A DNA stretch of 64,000 nucleotides from Nostoc parmelioides FACHB-3921 (GTDB lineage Bacteria > Cyanobacteriota > Cyanobacteriia > Cyanobacteriales > Nostocaceae). The position numbers and the translations under genes were made by a program. Shown piece after piece: positions 25,977 through 35,644 of the stretch; position 1 is the stretch's first letter, and each line of letters opens with the position of its first letter. The stretch spans positions 62,001 to 126,000 of the forward strand of contig NZ_JACJQL010000007.1 in assembly GCF_014696625.1 (NCBI RefSeq). The letters are read 5' to 3'. The notes beneath the pieces are model-generated. The model ran no database searches. It was not told where the DNA came from and worked only from the letters and a program-made list of their open reading frames with translations.

Positions 25977-27620
25977 TTATTTTAAACGACCCGATCGCAA
26001 TATACTCACAATTAGCCACAATCCCAACAAACTTGCCACCGCGAACAAGACGCTACTTAAAAATGACAATTCACTTGTCTGGGCTTTAGTAGATATAACT
26101 GCTGCACCCATAATCAGTGAACCTACTAATATACTGAAAGACAAGCGATTAGCTGCATCGTCCATTGTGCGGCGCACCCCATCCAAACCATGTAGAGAAA
26201 GGTTCCAGCGTAAGGTTTCCGATGTTACTCGGTCTAATAATAGTTCTACCTGTCGGGGCGATTGTAAAGAGAGACTTTTTAAATCTAAGGCTGTTCTCAG
26301 GAGCGATCGCACTGGATTATCCCCCAATAACTGCCGTCGAAACAAATCTGTAATTAATGGTTGAATTTCATCAAATAAATTAACCTCTGGATTGAATGTC
26401 TGTGCTACCCCTTCCAAATTCGCTATAGTTTTGGCATACAAACCCATATTGCTGGGTAGGCGAATTTTATTATTTCTGGCAATTTGCAAAATTTCATAAA
26501 AGATTTGACTAAAATTCATCTCAGTCAAACTGACGTTATAGTATTTCCGCAACATCCGGTCATAATCACTTTCCAACCGGGACAAAATCACTGGTTGGGC
26601 GGAATCTGCCAATTGCAACGTTAACTGAGCGCATCGTCCCGCATCTAAATCCACGATCGCCAACAGCATTTCTGTTAAAATCTGTTGAGTCCGGGGATCA
26701 AGTCTCCCCACCATGCCACAATCTAACAGTGCAACCCGGCCATCACTAAGATAAAAGATATTGCCCGGATGGGGATCAGCATGGAAAAAGCCATCAACAT
26801 ATAATTGCTGAAAGAAAGCCCGAAATAACAAAGTCGTAACAGCTTTACGTTCGGCTACCGGGTCTTTACCATTACTATTGTTCAAGCTTGCTGACAGTAT
26901 TGGTACACCATCTAGCCATTCCATCACCAACAATTTTTCTGTAGTTAAAGACCAATAAATCTCAGCTACGACTAGCTGTGTGGGGTCAAACCAGTGACTA
27001 CGAGATAAATTACGGCGCAATAAATCTGTATGTCCTGCTTCCCGTGTAAAATCTAACTCTGCCTCTAAAGCTTTGGTAAATTCTTCCGCAATTGATTTAA
27101 TTTCGTAATTCTGCCCAAAATCGGTACGCGCCACCAAATCAGCGATTCCTTGAATTAAAGCAATATCTTGAGCAATAGTCAGATCGATCCCCGGTCGTTG
27201 CACCTTGAGCGCCACTTCCCGACCATCTATCAATGTAGCACGATGGGTCTGAGCAATTGATCCCGCCGCTACTGGTACAGGATTAACTTTACTGAAAGTT
27301 TCTTCCAGAGGTCGTTTGAGTTGTTTGCGGATAAGAATTTCAATATCTATCCAAGGAACTGGAGGTACTTCATCCTGTAGGGTAGAAAGTTCCTCAATGT
27401 AAGCCGCATTCAGTAAATCTGGACGGGTAGACATCAGCTGACCGAGTTTCACATAAACCGGCCCTAAGTCCACCAAAATATTCTTTAAAACCGCAGGTGT
27501 TGGTAATTGGGGTTCATCAGCCTTACCACCTGTAAGTAACCGCCGCATATAATCCCAGCCATTGCGGAGGACAACTTCAATAATTTCTCGTTGACGGGGG
27601 ACAGTTTGGGTGAGGAACAT
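25977..27620 (-). CDS. ABC1/ADCK/UbiB family atypical kinase
   Basis: 547 residues, membrane-associated. UbiB-family marks are the N-terminal KxGQ motif (LGPVYVKLGQLMSTRPDLL), AAGSIAQTHRATL, VALKVQRPG (nucleotide-binding Lys), the ExD motif EAELDFTREAGHTDLLRRN, LVMEWLDG, and the catalytic HADPHPGNIFYLSDGRVALLDCGMVG. The C-terminus has two hydrophobic helices (LSFSILVGSLIMGAAVI and LLGLWLIVSILRSG). Family members act as ATPases supporting ubiquinone or plastoquinone synthesis and lipid homeostasis; plants and cyanobacteria have several paralogues. The start codon is directly abutted by a C-rich repeat. Confidence 0.92.
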   Translation of the reverse strand: MFLTQTVPRQREIIEVVLRNGWDYMRRLLTGGKADEPQLPTPAVLKNILVDLGPVYVKLGQLMSTRPDLLNAAYIEELSTLQDEVPPVPWIDIEILIRKQLKRPLEETFSKVNPVPVAAGSIAQTHRATLIDGREVALKVQRPGIDLTIAQDIALIQGIADLVARTDFGQNYEIKSIAEEFTKALEAELDFTREAGHTDLLRRNLSRSHWFDPTQLVVAEIYWSLTTEKLLVMEWLDGVPILSASLNNSNGKDPVAERKAVTTLLFRAFFQQLYVDGFFHADPHPGNIFYLSDGRVALLDCGMVGRLDPRTQQILTEMLLAIVDLDAGRCAQLTLQLADSAQPVILSRLESDYDRMLRKYYNVSLTEMNFSQIFYEILQIARNNKIRLPSNMGLYAKTIANLEGVAQTFNPEVNLFDEIQPLITDLFRRQLLGDNPVRSLLRTALDLKSLSLQSPRQVELLLDRVTSETLRWNLSLHGLDGVRRTMDDAANRLSFSILVGSLIMGAAVISTKAQTSELSFLSSVLFAVASLLGLWLIVSILRSGRLK

Positions 27621-27621
27621 T

Positions 27622-27662
27622 GTGGGGGTGTAGGGGTGTGGGGGTGTAGGGGTGTAGGGGTG
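27622..27662. repeat. GGGTGTAG tandem array touching a start codon
   Basis: Four to five imperfect 8-9-bp units (GGGTGTAGG, GGTGTGGGG) on the plus strand. On the coding strand of the UbiB-family gene they are a C-rich leader ending one base before its ATG. No purine-rich ribosome-binding site remains in that interval. Confidence 0.8.
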
Positions 27663-27837
27663 ATGGATATTGATGAAACTATGATTCTTTTGTTGGTGTT
27701 AGAGTCGTCACTCATCACTTTATTAAAAACCTACACCTGTGAGGAGTAGTAACAAATTAGTGCTGAGTTTCGAGTTTCAGGTTGGGAATTTCACTCAGGA
27801 CTCAAGACTCAGCACTTCCTCTTAGCTAGTTATAATA

Positions 27838-27871
27838 AAAACCCCGCATTTCAACCTCTGCCAAGGGTTTT
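27838..27871 (-). terminator. Terminator of manC
   Basis: On the reverse strand AAAACCC pairs with GGGTTTT across a 20-base loop, and the second arm is followed by T/A-rich TTTATTATAA. It begins about 21 bases after the manC stop. The stem is short. Confidence 0.5.
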
Positions 27872-27892
27872 AACTTTTACAACTTAGTATAA

Positions 27893-28957
27893 TTAGAGTA
27901 GGTCAGTAAATCGGGGATCGCTTTGTAAGGTTTTGAGAATTTGCTTGATTTCCTGGGTACGTTCCTTATTGACTATGAGAGTAACATTGCGATCGCGCAC
28001 AATCACTACATCCTCCAAACCAATAGTAACAATTACATCCTCTGGATCAGTCGCATAAACAATCGCCCCCTGAGTATCTAGACCTACATGAGTAGCTAGT
28101 TCTACATTATGATCATCCGGTTTTTTGAGTAAACGCTCGATCGCATTCCAATCTCCTAAATCATCCCACCCAAAATCTGCTGGTAAGACATATACTAGAT
28201 TTGTCTTTTCCATGAGTGCGTAGTCTATACTCTTCTTAGGTAACTGGGGATAAACATCAACCCCATGTTTTACAAGTGGTTCAATGATTTCTGGCGCATG
28301 AGTATAGAGTTCTTTGAGAACAACTCCGGCTCGGAAAACAAACATACCGCTATTCCAGCTATATCGTCCCGTAGATAGAAAAGTTTCGGCTTTTTCCCGG
28401 ATAGGCTTTTCAGTAAAGCGATTGACATGATAAGCTGGCAACTCATTAAAGGTACCAATTTTTTCACCTTGTTCAATGTAGCCGTAACCAGTCGATGGGA
28501 AAGTCGGCTTGATCCCCAAAGTGACAATTGCCTCTGTGCTTGTCGCTAATTGGCTAGCAGCATCTAAGGTGCGTTTAAACGCCTCTGGATCAGCTATCCA
28601 GTGATCAGAAGGAAAAAAGCCTATAATCGCGTCATCACCATAACGCTTTTGAATTTCCAAACTAGCCCAAGCAACGGCAGCAGCAGTGTCTCTACCCTGC
28701 GGTTCAGTCAACAAATTTTGCGATGGTAATTCGGGTAGTTGTTGTTGCACCCCTTGTCCTAACTGACTAGAGGTGATTACCCATAAGTCATTCCACTCGC
28801 CTGCGAACTTAACTAGTCGTTCGGCGGTTGATTGCAATAGACTTCTGGAACTACCATCAAGACTTAAAAATTGTTTGGGTCGGTCTTGGCGGCTGAGAGG
28901 CCAAAAACGTTCGCCTTTACCACCAGCCAGGATTACTGGGAACAATGGGCTACTCAT
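27893..28957 (-). CDS. manC: Mannose-1-phosphate guanylyltransferase
   Basis: Makes GDP-mannose from mannose-1-phosphate and GTP for polysaccharides. The pyrophosphorylase signature PVILAGGKGERFWPLSRQDRPKQFL is at the N-terminus, with PSDHWIADPEAF, STGYGYIEQGE, FTEKPIREKAETFL and SGMFVFRAGV following. About 354 residues means one domain only, with no phosphomannose isomerase half as in ManC/AlgA fusions. I chose the ATG at 28957 (MSSPLFPVIL); an in-frame start at 28990 gives an unconserved Cys-containing leader. It is divergent from the LCP gene. Confidence 0.92.
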   Translation of the reverse strand: MSSPLFPVILAGGKGERFWPLSRQDRPKQFLSLDGSSRSLLQSTAERLVKFAGEWNDLWVITSSQLGQGVQQQLPELPSQNLLTEPQGRDTAAAVAWASLEIQKRYGDDAIIGFFPSDHWIADPEAFKRTLDAASQLATSTEAIVTLGIKPTFPSTGYGYIEQGEKIGTFNELPAYHVNRFTEKPIREKAETFLSTGRYSWNSGMFVFRAGVVLKELYTHAPEIIEPLVKHGVDVYPQLPKKSIDYALMEKTNLVYVLPADFGWDDLGDWNAIERLLKKPDDHNVELATHVGLDTQGAIVYATDPEDVIVTIGLEDVVIVRDRNVTLIVNKERTQEIKQILKTLQSDPRFTDLL

Positions 28958-29073
28958 GTTGTCATACACACAAACGGTAGAACATTTCAAGTGTACAGTG
29001 CGGTCTTACACTGGCAAGATTGGTAGCTTGCTTTAACATAAATTTTAGGGAGTGGTTGAGTGGGGAGATAATT

Positions 29074-30585
29074 GTGATTAAACAGGTTCAATGGTCGGAT
29101 AATCAGGTCGCACCTCAACAAATACCGGATCTCAATTTAGAGGTGGGGTCTTCACAAATACAACTGGTAGAAAACCAGGGCATATCTCAACCAGTATCAG
29201 CACAAGAAATAGAGGTAGAAACTGAACAAGATTCAGCCACTGTTTCCCGTAACGTGGTTGAGTCTGTTGGTGCAATACCCAATGAACTGTACGAGCGCTT
29301 AGGCTTGACCATGCCTCGTTGGTTATTGTGGATTTTGACAGTGGTTTTAGGGGTCATCCTATCTGGGCTGTTAGTATCCACCTTGGCGCTGTGGACTCCT
29401 TTGTGGAGCAATTTGGATCGCACTGAGGAAGAATTGGGCGTTTCTGGTCAAAATGAGCAGAAAATGCCATTGCCTGGGGAATTGTGGAGCAAAATATCCC
29501 AATATCAGCTATCCAAGCCCATGAATATTCTCATCATGGGAATTGAGCCAGTCAAAGGCGCTGTTGATGGCTCACCAGAAAGTTTCTCTGGTAATAGCGA
29601 TACCATGATGATGGTCAGACTCAACCCAGAAAGTAAAACTACACGGGTGCTGTCAATTCCCAGGGATACCATGATTGCTATCCCAGAAAAGGGACTCACC
29701 AAGGTATCAGAGGCTAATGCTCAAGGCGGGCCAGTATTGGCAGCCAGAGTAGTCAGCCGGACTTTAAATAATGCCAGAATTGACCGCTATATCCGTATTT
29801 CTACTAGTGGTTTACGGCAATTAGTCGATCAGTTGGGTGGTGTTGAGGTTTTTGTACCCACAGCAATGGAATATCAAGACCCCAGCAGTCGCTCTAGGGT
29901 GAGTTTAGTTAGTGGCTGGCAAACTCTCAACGGTGAACAGGCAGAAGTATTTGCTCGTTACCGAGAGGAAACATTAGGGGATTTATCTAGAGTCCAGAGA
30001 CAACAAGCACTGGTAGCAGCAATCCTGCAAAGGCTGAATAGTCCCACTGTATTACCCAGATTACCTCAATTAACCCGCCTAATGCGGAAATATTTTGATA
30101 CAAATTTGAAGACAGAAGAAATGATGGCTTTGGTAAATTTTGCCGTGAATTTAGAACGGGATAATTTCCAAATGACCATGTTGCCTGGTACATTCAGCAA
30201 ATTTAGTAAAGACCCCAATAGCTATTGGCTGAATATGACCGGACAGCAAAATCTATTAAACAATTATGTTGGGGTAGATGTGCCTGGTCTTAAACAAGAT
30301 TCTCGGCCTGTTTCTCAGCTCAAAATTGCTATTCAAAATGCTTCCAATCAACCCCAGCTAACGGAAAAAGTTATTGCTTACTTGAAACAAAAAGGTTTTA
30401 AAAATATTTACACTGTACCGGATTGGCCTGATACTCAGCGCCAAACCCAAATTATTATCCAAAAAGGCAACCGCCAAGCTGGTTTTGACCTGAAAAAAGT
30501 CTTAGGAATCGGTTTGCTAGAAACTAAATCAACAGGGGATTTAGAATCTGACCTAACAATTAGGATTGGGAAAGATTGGAAATAG
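29074..30585 (+). CDS. LytR-CpsA-Psr (LCP) family cell-wall glycopolymer ligase
   Basis: LCP proteins move polyprenyl-linked glycopolymers onto peptidoglycan or other acceptors. A cytosolic N-terminal 80 residues precede one membrane helix (LLWILTVVLGVILSGLLVSTLAL). The LCP domain follows: MNILIMGIEPV, GNSDTMMMVRLNPESKTTRVLSIPRDTMIAIP (catalytic Arg and Asp), GVEVFVPTAMEY, LNGEQAEVFARYREETLGDLSRVQRQQAL. A C-terminal LytR_C-type domain (about residues 405-500) begins QLKIAIQNASNQPQLTEKVIAYL. I start at the GTG at 29074 with GGGGAG five bases upstream; a TTG at 29020 would be longer. Envelope role. Confidence 0.9.
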   Translation: MIKQVQWSDNQVAPQQIPDLNLEVGSSQIQLVENQGISQPVSAQEIEVETEQDSATVSRNVVESVGAIPNELYERLGLTMPRWLLWILTVVLGVILSGLLVSTLALWTPLWSNLDRTEEELGVSGQNEQKMPLPGELWSKISQYQLSKPMNILIMGIEPVKGAVDGSPESFSGNSDTMMMVRLNPESKTTRVLSIPRDTMIAIPEKGLTKVSEANAQGGPVLAARVVSRTLNNARIDRYIRISTSGLRQLVDQLGGVEVFVPTAMEYQDPSSRSRVSLVSGWQTLNGEQAEVFARYREETLGDLSRVQRQQALVAAILQRLNSPTVLPRLPQLTRLMRKYFDTNLKTEEMMALVNFAVNLERDNFQMTMLPGTFSKFSKDPNSYWLNMTGQQNLLNNYVGVDVPGLKQDSRPVSQLKIAIQNASNQPQLTEKVIAYLKQKGFKNIYTVPDWPDTQRQTQIIIQKGNRQAGFDLKKVLGIGLLETKSTGDLESDLTIRIGKDWK

Positions 30586-30589
30586 TAAA

Positions 30590-30656
30590 TTAGTCATTAG
30601 TCAATGGTCATTAGTCATTAGTTGTGGCTCTGGACTGTTGACTTTTGACTATTAAT
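30590..30656. repeat. Heptamer array (GTCATTA / GTCAATG units)
   Basis: Tandem TAGTCAT, TAGTCAA, TGGTCAT and TAGTCAT heptamers immediately after the LCP stop, followed by CTGTTGAC/TTTTGAC units, filling the gap to the pentapeptide gene. Confidence 0.8.
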
Positions 30657-30670
30657 ATACTTATAAATTT

Positions 30671-31177
30671 ATGAATAAGATTTTAGTCAAATTGTTTAGT
30701 TTAATTATTATTGTTATGCTGGCTTGGTTTTGGGTAATTGTCAATCCCCAACCTGCGTTTGCTCAAGTTAATACAATTAACTACAACAATGCAAATCTGG
30801 AAAACCGTGACTTTGCCAATTCTGATTTAATAGGGGTCAATTTTGTCGCGGCGGAAATGCGAGGAACAAACTTTCAAGGCGCAAATTTAACTAACGCTAT
30901 TCTCACCAAAGGTGTTTTATTAAAGGCTAATTTGTCGGGGGCAAATTTGACAGGCGCTTTAGTAGATAGAGTAACTCTAGACAATGCCAACTTAAAAAAT
31001 GCCATTTTCACGGAAGCAACTTTAACCCGTAGTCGCTTTTATGATGCTGACATTACTGGTGCTGATTTTACAGATGCGATAATCGATCGCTATCAAGTTT
31101 CTTTGCTGTGTGAAAGAGCCGATGGGATAAATCCAGTTACAGGTGTTGCGACCCGTGATAGTCTGGGCTGTAAATAA
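30671..31177 (+). CDS. Exported pentapeptide-repeat protein
   Basis: 168 residues. A signal peptide ([20 protein letters not shown]...) ends at AFAQ, sending the protein to the thylakoid lumen or periplasm. About 16 A(D/N)LXX repeats follow ([30 protein letters not shown]), predicting a right-handed beta-helix. The C-terminal [23 protein letters not shown] with two Cys caps the helix and is shared with plant lumenal TL17/TL20.3-type proteins. Role not established. ATG start; murJ follows 88 bp downstream. Confidence 0.85.
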   Translation: MNKILVKLFSLIIIVMLAWFWVIVNPQPAFAQVNTINYNNANLENRDFANSDLIGVNFVAAEMRGTNFQGANLTNAILTKGVLLKANLSGANLTGALVDRVTLDNANLKNAIFTEATLTRSRFYDADITGADFTDAIIDRYQVSLLCERADGINPVTGVATRDSLGCK

Positions 31178-31265
31178 ATAGTTAAGAAAATTTACCTGAC
31201 AGAGTGTAAGATTTCGAGTTAATGTTTTCAGGTATGCACTCTGCAAGAGTTGTCGGGTACTATTC

Positions 31266-32870
31266 GTGACTAATCAAGAACAAAAACCTTCTCGTTCTTT
31301 CGCTGGGATTGCTGGCATTGTTGCCGCAGCCACTTTAATTAGTAAAGTATTTGGTTTAGTGAGGCAACAGGCGATCGCAGCTGCTTTTGGTGTAGGCGCA
31401 GCTGCAACTGCCTACAGCTATGCCTACATTATCCCCGGTTTCTTATTGATATTACTGGGGGGTGTGAATGGGCCATTACATAGTGCAGTTGTCAGCGTTT
31501 TGGCTAGGCGCAAGCGAGAAGAAGCAGCCCCCCTGGTGGAAACAGTGACTACCTTAGTGGGGGGAGTGCTGTTATTAGTGACGGTAGCCCAGATTTTCTT
31601 GGCAGATAATATTGTGGATCTTGTTGGTCATGGTTTGGAGGCGAAAACTAGAGCGATCGCCATTCAACAAATCCAGATTATGGCCCCGATGGCTTTATTC
31701 TCAGGCTTAATCGGCATCGGCTTCGGTACTCTCAACGCTGCTAATCAATATTGGCTACTCTCCATCAGTCCCTTGTTATCCAGCGTGGCAGTTGTATTTG
31801 GTATTGGTATCATGGCTTTGCAATTAGGCAAAGACATTATCAAGCCAGAATACGCTTTCATTGGCGGTATGGTTTTGGCTTGGGGAACCTTAGCTGGGGC
31901 AATTCTCCAATGGTTAGTCCAGCTAATTGTACAGTGGCGATTAGGACTAGGCAGTTTAAGGCTAAGGTTTGATTTTAAATCCCCTGGAGTCCAGGAAGTC
32001 ATTAGAGTCATGACTCCGGCAACAATTTCTTCGGGGATGATGCCAATTAATGTGGCTACTGACCTCTATTTTGCTAGCCCAATTCCCGGTGCGGCGGCTG
32101 GTTTTAACTATGCCAATCTTTTAGTACAAACGCCTTTGGGGATTATTTCTAATATTATATTGTTGCCTTTATTACCCATCTTCGCCAAACTAGCAGAACC
32201 TGAAAACTGGCCAGACCTCAAATTACGTATTCGTCAGGGATTATTACTGACTGCTGTCACCATGCTGCCTTTAGGAGCGTTGCTGATATCTTTGTCTGTG
32301 CCAATTGTGCAGGTAGTTTATGAACGCGGTGCATTTAAACAAGATGCTACACAGTTAGTTTCATCCTTATTGGTGGCTTATGGTATTGGGATGTTCGCTT
32401 ATTTAGGGCGGGATGTTTTGGTGAGGGTATTTTACGCCTTGGGAGATGGACAAACACCTTTTCGTATCAGCACTTTTAACATCCTGCTCAACGCTTTATT
32501 AGATTGGTTTTTAGTTAAACCTTTTGGCGCTCCTGGTTTAGTATTAGCTACAGTAGGTGTAAATTGCAGCTCCATGTTGATGCTGTTATTTTTACTCGAT
32601 CGCCGTCTCAATGGCTTACCTTGGCGGGAGTGGGGCTTGCCAATCCTGGGTTTGACTGGGGGTAGTGTTATCGCTGGGATTGCTAGTTTTGCTACCCTCG
32701 CCGCTTCTCAGCAATTGTTAGGGAAAGAAGGTTTATTAATTCAAATTTTGCAATTGTGTATATCTGGCTTTGTGGGAATTGCGGTGTTTGCCGCGATCGC
32801 TTCACTCATGAAAATACCAGAAGTCAATAGTTTTGTAGTGCGGATGCGTCAGCGCTTCTTGAAAAAATAG
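31266..32870 (+). CDS. murJ: Lipid II flippase MurJ (MviN)
   Basis: Flips lipid II across the inner membrane for peptidoglycan synthesis. The 534 residues include about 14 hydrophobic helices. Family marks are GIVAAATLISKVFGLVRQQAIAAAFG near the N-terminus, FLLILLGGVNGPLHSAVVSVLARRK, MTPATISSGMMPINVATDLYFAS, LLPLLPIFAKLAEPENW, and YERGAFKQDAT. A GTG start at 31266 opens the conserved N-terminus directly. A terminator hairpin lies 115 bp after the stop. Confidence 0.93.
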   Translation: MTNQEQKPSRSFAGIAGIVAAATLISKVFGLVRQQAIAAAFGVGAAATAYSYAYIIPGFLLILLGGVNGPLHSAVVSVLARRKREEAAPLVETVTTLVGGVLLLVTVAQIFLADNIVDLVGHGLEAKTRAIAIQQIQIMAPMALFSGLIGIGFGTLNAANQYWLLSISPLLSSVAVVFGIGIMALQLGKDIIKPEYAFIGGMVLAWGTLAGAILQWLVQLIVQWRLGLGSLRLRFDFKSPGVQEVIRVMTPATISSGMMPINVATDLYFASPIPGAAAGFNYANLLVQTPLGIISNIILLPLLPIFAKLAEPENWPDLKLRIRQGLLLTAVTMLPLGALLISLSVPIVQVVYERGAFKQDATQLVSSLLVAYGIGMFAYLGRDVLVRVFYALGDGQTPFRISTFNILLNALLDWFLVKPFGAPGLVLATVGVNCSSMLMLLFLLDRRLNGLPWREWGLPILGLTGGSVIAGIASFATLAASQQLLGKEGLLIQILQLCISGFVGIAVFAAIASLMKIPEVNSFVVRMRQRFLKK

Positions 32871-32984
32871 ACTTTCCCAGCCTGATTGTGAGCGATCGGC
32901 AGTTTGGCTAGTTTAATTTTCTACAAATTGCTATTGTCATTAAATTCAATGTCATCCACGCCAGAGTACTTAATTATCAACACC

Positions 32985-33012
32985 CCCCGGCTACCCACCG
33001 GGGATTTTTCTT
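32985..33012 (+). terminator. Intrinsic terminator after murJ
   Basis: CCCCGG (32985-32990) and CCGGGG (32998-33003) form a GC stem with a 7-base loop, followed by ATTTTTCTT. This is a textbook arrangement, 115 bp downstream of murJ. Confidence 0.8.
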
Positions 33013-33042
33013 AATTAGCCCAAGTTGTTAGTTATGTATACC

Positions 33043-33118
33043 TGTTGACTGTTGATCGTTGACAGTCAACAGTCTTCACAATGGATTATGCTACTTAAAA
33101 ACAAAACAGCGTACTTAT
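33043..33118 (+). repeat. Interspersed repeat family C, copy 3
   Basis: TGTTGACTGTTGATCGTTGACAG heptamers, then TCTTCACAATGGATTATGCTACTTAAAAACAAAACAGCGTACTT, parallel to the copy at 8015-8085. The following stretch 33119-33513 is AT-rich and shows no convincing gene or RNA. Confidence 0.75.
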
Positions 33119-33513
33119 TCCCCTTTTTAGTTGAAAATATAAGTAATTCTAAAATTGTTTATTGATAAACAGACCATCAAAGCACAAATATCTGCCGAGC
33201 AAAGGATAAACTGGAATATGGTATCAAAACCAAGCTTCTATCAAGCTAAAATAGAGAAACTTAAAGATATCTACCCACAAGGAAATAGAAATTTTGTCAG
33301 TAGTTAAAGGTCTTCGCGCAGTGTGTCCCTGGAGACGAAAATGTTTTAAAATCACCGATGCGCCAAACGTCTGAACCTCGCCACCTCAAACAGCTAGCAA
33401 CTGACAAAAAAATACTGGCGATTCAGTAAAAAATATGCTCAGTATAATCGATAAACAAGACATAAATTTTACAAAATCACAATATCCATTTTAAATGGGA
33501 ATTTGCAAAAGCT

Positions 33514-33825
33514 GTGATAGCAAATAACTTTGCTTCAAGAGCGTATTTATTGATCAAGCAAAGACAACAAAGATTGAGCAACATTGAATCATACCTTCCC
33601 AAAAACCTCCAATCTTTGTTGACATCCTTCATCGACAGGATGGTGAAATTGATCAGATTGCTGACTCACCATCTTGACAAAAAATATACCGAGATATGTA
33701 TCCCCATATTGCTCGATTTTTGCGAAGATCAGAATGTGGGGTCAAATCAGTCAATTGCTGATGGCAATATCTCTGAACAAATAAATGGAGCCTCACATTT
33801 ACAAGAACTTTGTTTATGCAATTGA
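33514..33825 (+). CDS. Weak hypothetical ORF overlapping the DHH gene start
   Basis: 103 codons from a GTG with no clear ribosome-binding site. A hydrophobic-basic middle (LQSLLTSFIDRMVKLIRLLTHHLDKKYTEICIPILLDF) is followed by a polar end; the stop overlaps the next start by 10 bp. The tight overlap resembles translational coupling, but there is no recognisable family and composition is near background. It may be only the 5' leader of the phosphoesterase gene. Confidence 0.25.
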   Translation: MIANNFASRAYLLIKQRQQRLSNIESYLPKNLQSLLTSFIDRMVKLIRLLTHHLDKKYTEICIPILLDFCEDQNVGSNQSIADGNISEQINGASHLQELCLCN

Positions 33826-35099
33826 ATTCTTCATTTAAGCAGTCTGAGAGTTTTTCGTTGACTAAAGAGCCAAATCCAGAAGAACCGGAAGTAGACAAAG
33901 AAGCAGAAGTGACAATAACTAGACCATCTTTGCCAGCATCGACAGGTGAAGGAGTAGGTATTTATCTAGGGCAAAGAAACAATTCTCTTGCCTTTCAAAA
34001 GTCAGAAGAATTGCAAAAAACGCTATTATTACACCGACATGAGCGTCAGTTGATAATATTGCAAGACTTCCCAGACCCCGATGCTCTTTCTTGTGCGTGG
34101 ACTTACCAACTAATTGCCCAGCAATATGATATCAAGTGTGAAATTATTTATGCCGGGACTTTAAGCCACCAAGAAAATATTGCCTTAGTGAAACTTACCG
34201 GTTTACCAGCCCAGCGTTGGACACCACAAACTATTAAGGGCAAAGACTTATCATGTTATCAAGGTTTTATTTTAATTGATAACCAAGGGACAACCAGTCA
34301 GTTACTCACATCTGTTCAGCAAGCAGGTATCCCCCTAGTTGCAGTGATTGATCACCACAGCTTACAGACAGAACTGAAAGCTGATTTTGTGGATGTTCGT
34401 CCTTACGTGCGAGCAACGGCAACAATCTTCACTCAGTATCTCCAGGCTGGTCTGTTAGGTTTAGATAGCAGCATTAGTCAGCACGTTAAATGTGCGACTG
34501 CCTTGATGCACGGTTTGCGATCGGATACAAATCGACTGATGCAAGCCCAAGAAGAAGACTTTATGGCAGCTGCCTATCTCAGTCGATTTTATGATGCTCA
34601 ATTGCTCAACGCCATCCTTCAGGCTAACCGTTCCAAGCGGGTGATGGATGTGATCGAGCGATCGCTCAAAAATCGTATTGTCCAAAATAACTTTTCTATT
34701 GCTGGTGTTGGTTATTTGCGGTACGACGACCGCGACGCTATCCCCCAAGCTGCTGACTTTCTGGTAACAGAAGAAAACGTCCACACCGCCGTAGTTTACG
34801 GCATTGTTCATGATGAAGACGATGAGCTAGAAGTAGTCATTGGTTCCTTGAGAACAACTAAACTGACCCTAGACCCCGATGAATTTATCAAAGAAGCCTT
34901 TGGTCAGGATAGTACAGGTCGATTTTTCGGTGGCGGAAGGACAGGCGCTGGCGGCTTTGAAATTCCTATGGGTTTCTTGTCTGGGGGTAACGAAAACTCT
35001 GCCTATGCCAGAATGAAATGGGAAGTATTCGATGCTCAAATCAAGCAAAAGCTGCTGAGATTAGTTAATCCTAAAGATAACCCAATTCAATCAGAATGA
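33816..35099 (+). CDS. DHH-family phosphoesterase (NrnA/GdpP-type domain)
   Basis: 427 residues from the ATG at 33816 (a TTG two codons earlier is in frame). The DHH domain shows ILQDFPDPDALSCAW (motif I, D-x-D), ILIDNQG (motif II), VAVIDHHS (the DHH motif) and LMHGLRSDTN. The C-terminal DHHA1 domain has the glycine-rich GRFFGGGRTGAGGFEIPMGFL. Relatives cleave nanoRNA, pAp or cyclic dinucleotides; there is no PAS/GGDEF as in GdpP, so NrnA-like activity is the better guess. The N-terminal 60 residues are polar and variable. Confidence 0.88.
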   Translation: MQLNSSFKQSESFSLTKEPNPEEPEVDKEAEVTITRPSLPASTGEGVGIYLGQRNNSLAFQKSEELQKTLLLHRHERQLIILQDFPDPDALSCAWTYQLIAQQYDIKCEIIYAGTLSHQENIALVKLTGLPAQRWTPQTIKGKDLSCYQGFILIDNQGTTSQLLTSVQQAGIPLVAVIDHHSLQTELKADFVDVRPYVRATATIFTQYLQAGLLGLDSSISQHVKCATALMHGLRSDTNRLMQAQEEDFMAAAYLSRFYDAQLLNAILQANRSKRVMDVIERSLKNRIVQNNFSIAGVGYLRYDDRDAIPQAADFLVTEENVHTAVVYGIVHDEDDELEVVIGSLRTTKLTLDPDEFIKEAFGQDSTGRFFGGGRTGAGGFEIPMGFLSGGNENSAYARMKWEVFDAQIKQKLLRLVNPKDNPIQSE

Positions 35100-35644
35100 G
35101 CCTAGCATTTAAGGAATAGGAAGCTATGGTAATTGATAATTAGTAATAAACATTACTTAATTAGCAATTACCGTTCTGATTTCCCTGGTGTCTGGGAGAG
35201 AAAGAGGAATTTTAGTATAAATCGATACAGCTCACTTAAAGCTAAAACGAGCATGAGTTTTAGACCCCAAAAGATGTGTTTTCTATTCATCAAAAGTAGT
35301 AAAATTCTATACCCTTATACCCTCGAACCCTGTCTCAACAGATAACCTTGGCGCGTAAGTTCTAAAATATTTATGCCGCCCTACGTGGAGCGATCGCCAA
35401 TTAGTTAAAATTAAGAACTGCTATTGTTATGACATTCCCCGGCAAAATTGGCTAGAGTTAAAATCTGGTTCAATGTTAGGGTGTGCTAAAAGTTTACTGT
35501 TATAAAAATATCATTTTTTGATTAAGCATTCAATAAGCAAAATATTTTAACACGACTGTATTTTACCTTTGATAAAGTGTATTTTAAACAAGATTTTCAG
35601 CCATTAATTAAATTAGAAAAAACCAGGTATCTATTTCAAGTAAT
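35100..35644. other. Intergenic region with a solo family A end
   Basis: 545 bp. At 35307-35364 CTATACCCTTATACCCTCG, TGTCTCAACAGATAA, GCGCGTAAGTTCT form a right-hand end of family A without a partner. HIP1-like GCGATCGC follows at 35390. AT-rich leader for the hybrid kinase; no operator identified. Confidence 0.55.

Noticed and set aside
27622..27662. Tandem arrays (here and at 37766, 40048, 52316) considered as CRISPR
   Set aside because: Units are 7-9 bp with no spacers; these are simple heptamer-type repeats.
33301..33420. Possible structured RNA upstream of the DHH gene
   Set aside because: Some GC-richer blocks (CTTCGCGCAG, CCTGGAGACG) but I could not build a stable fold or match a known RNA.
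35133..35345. 70-codon plus-strand frame upstream of the ethylene-type kinase
   Set aside because: Its 3' end is a family A repeat remnant and the rest has no coding character or ribosome-binding site.
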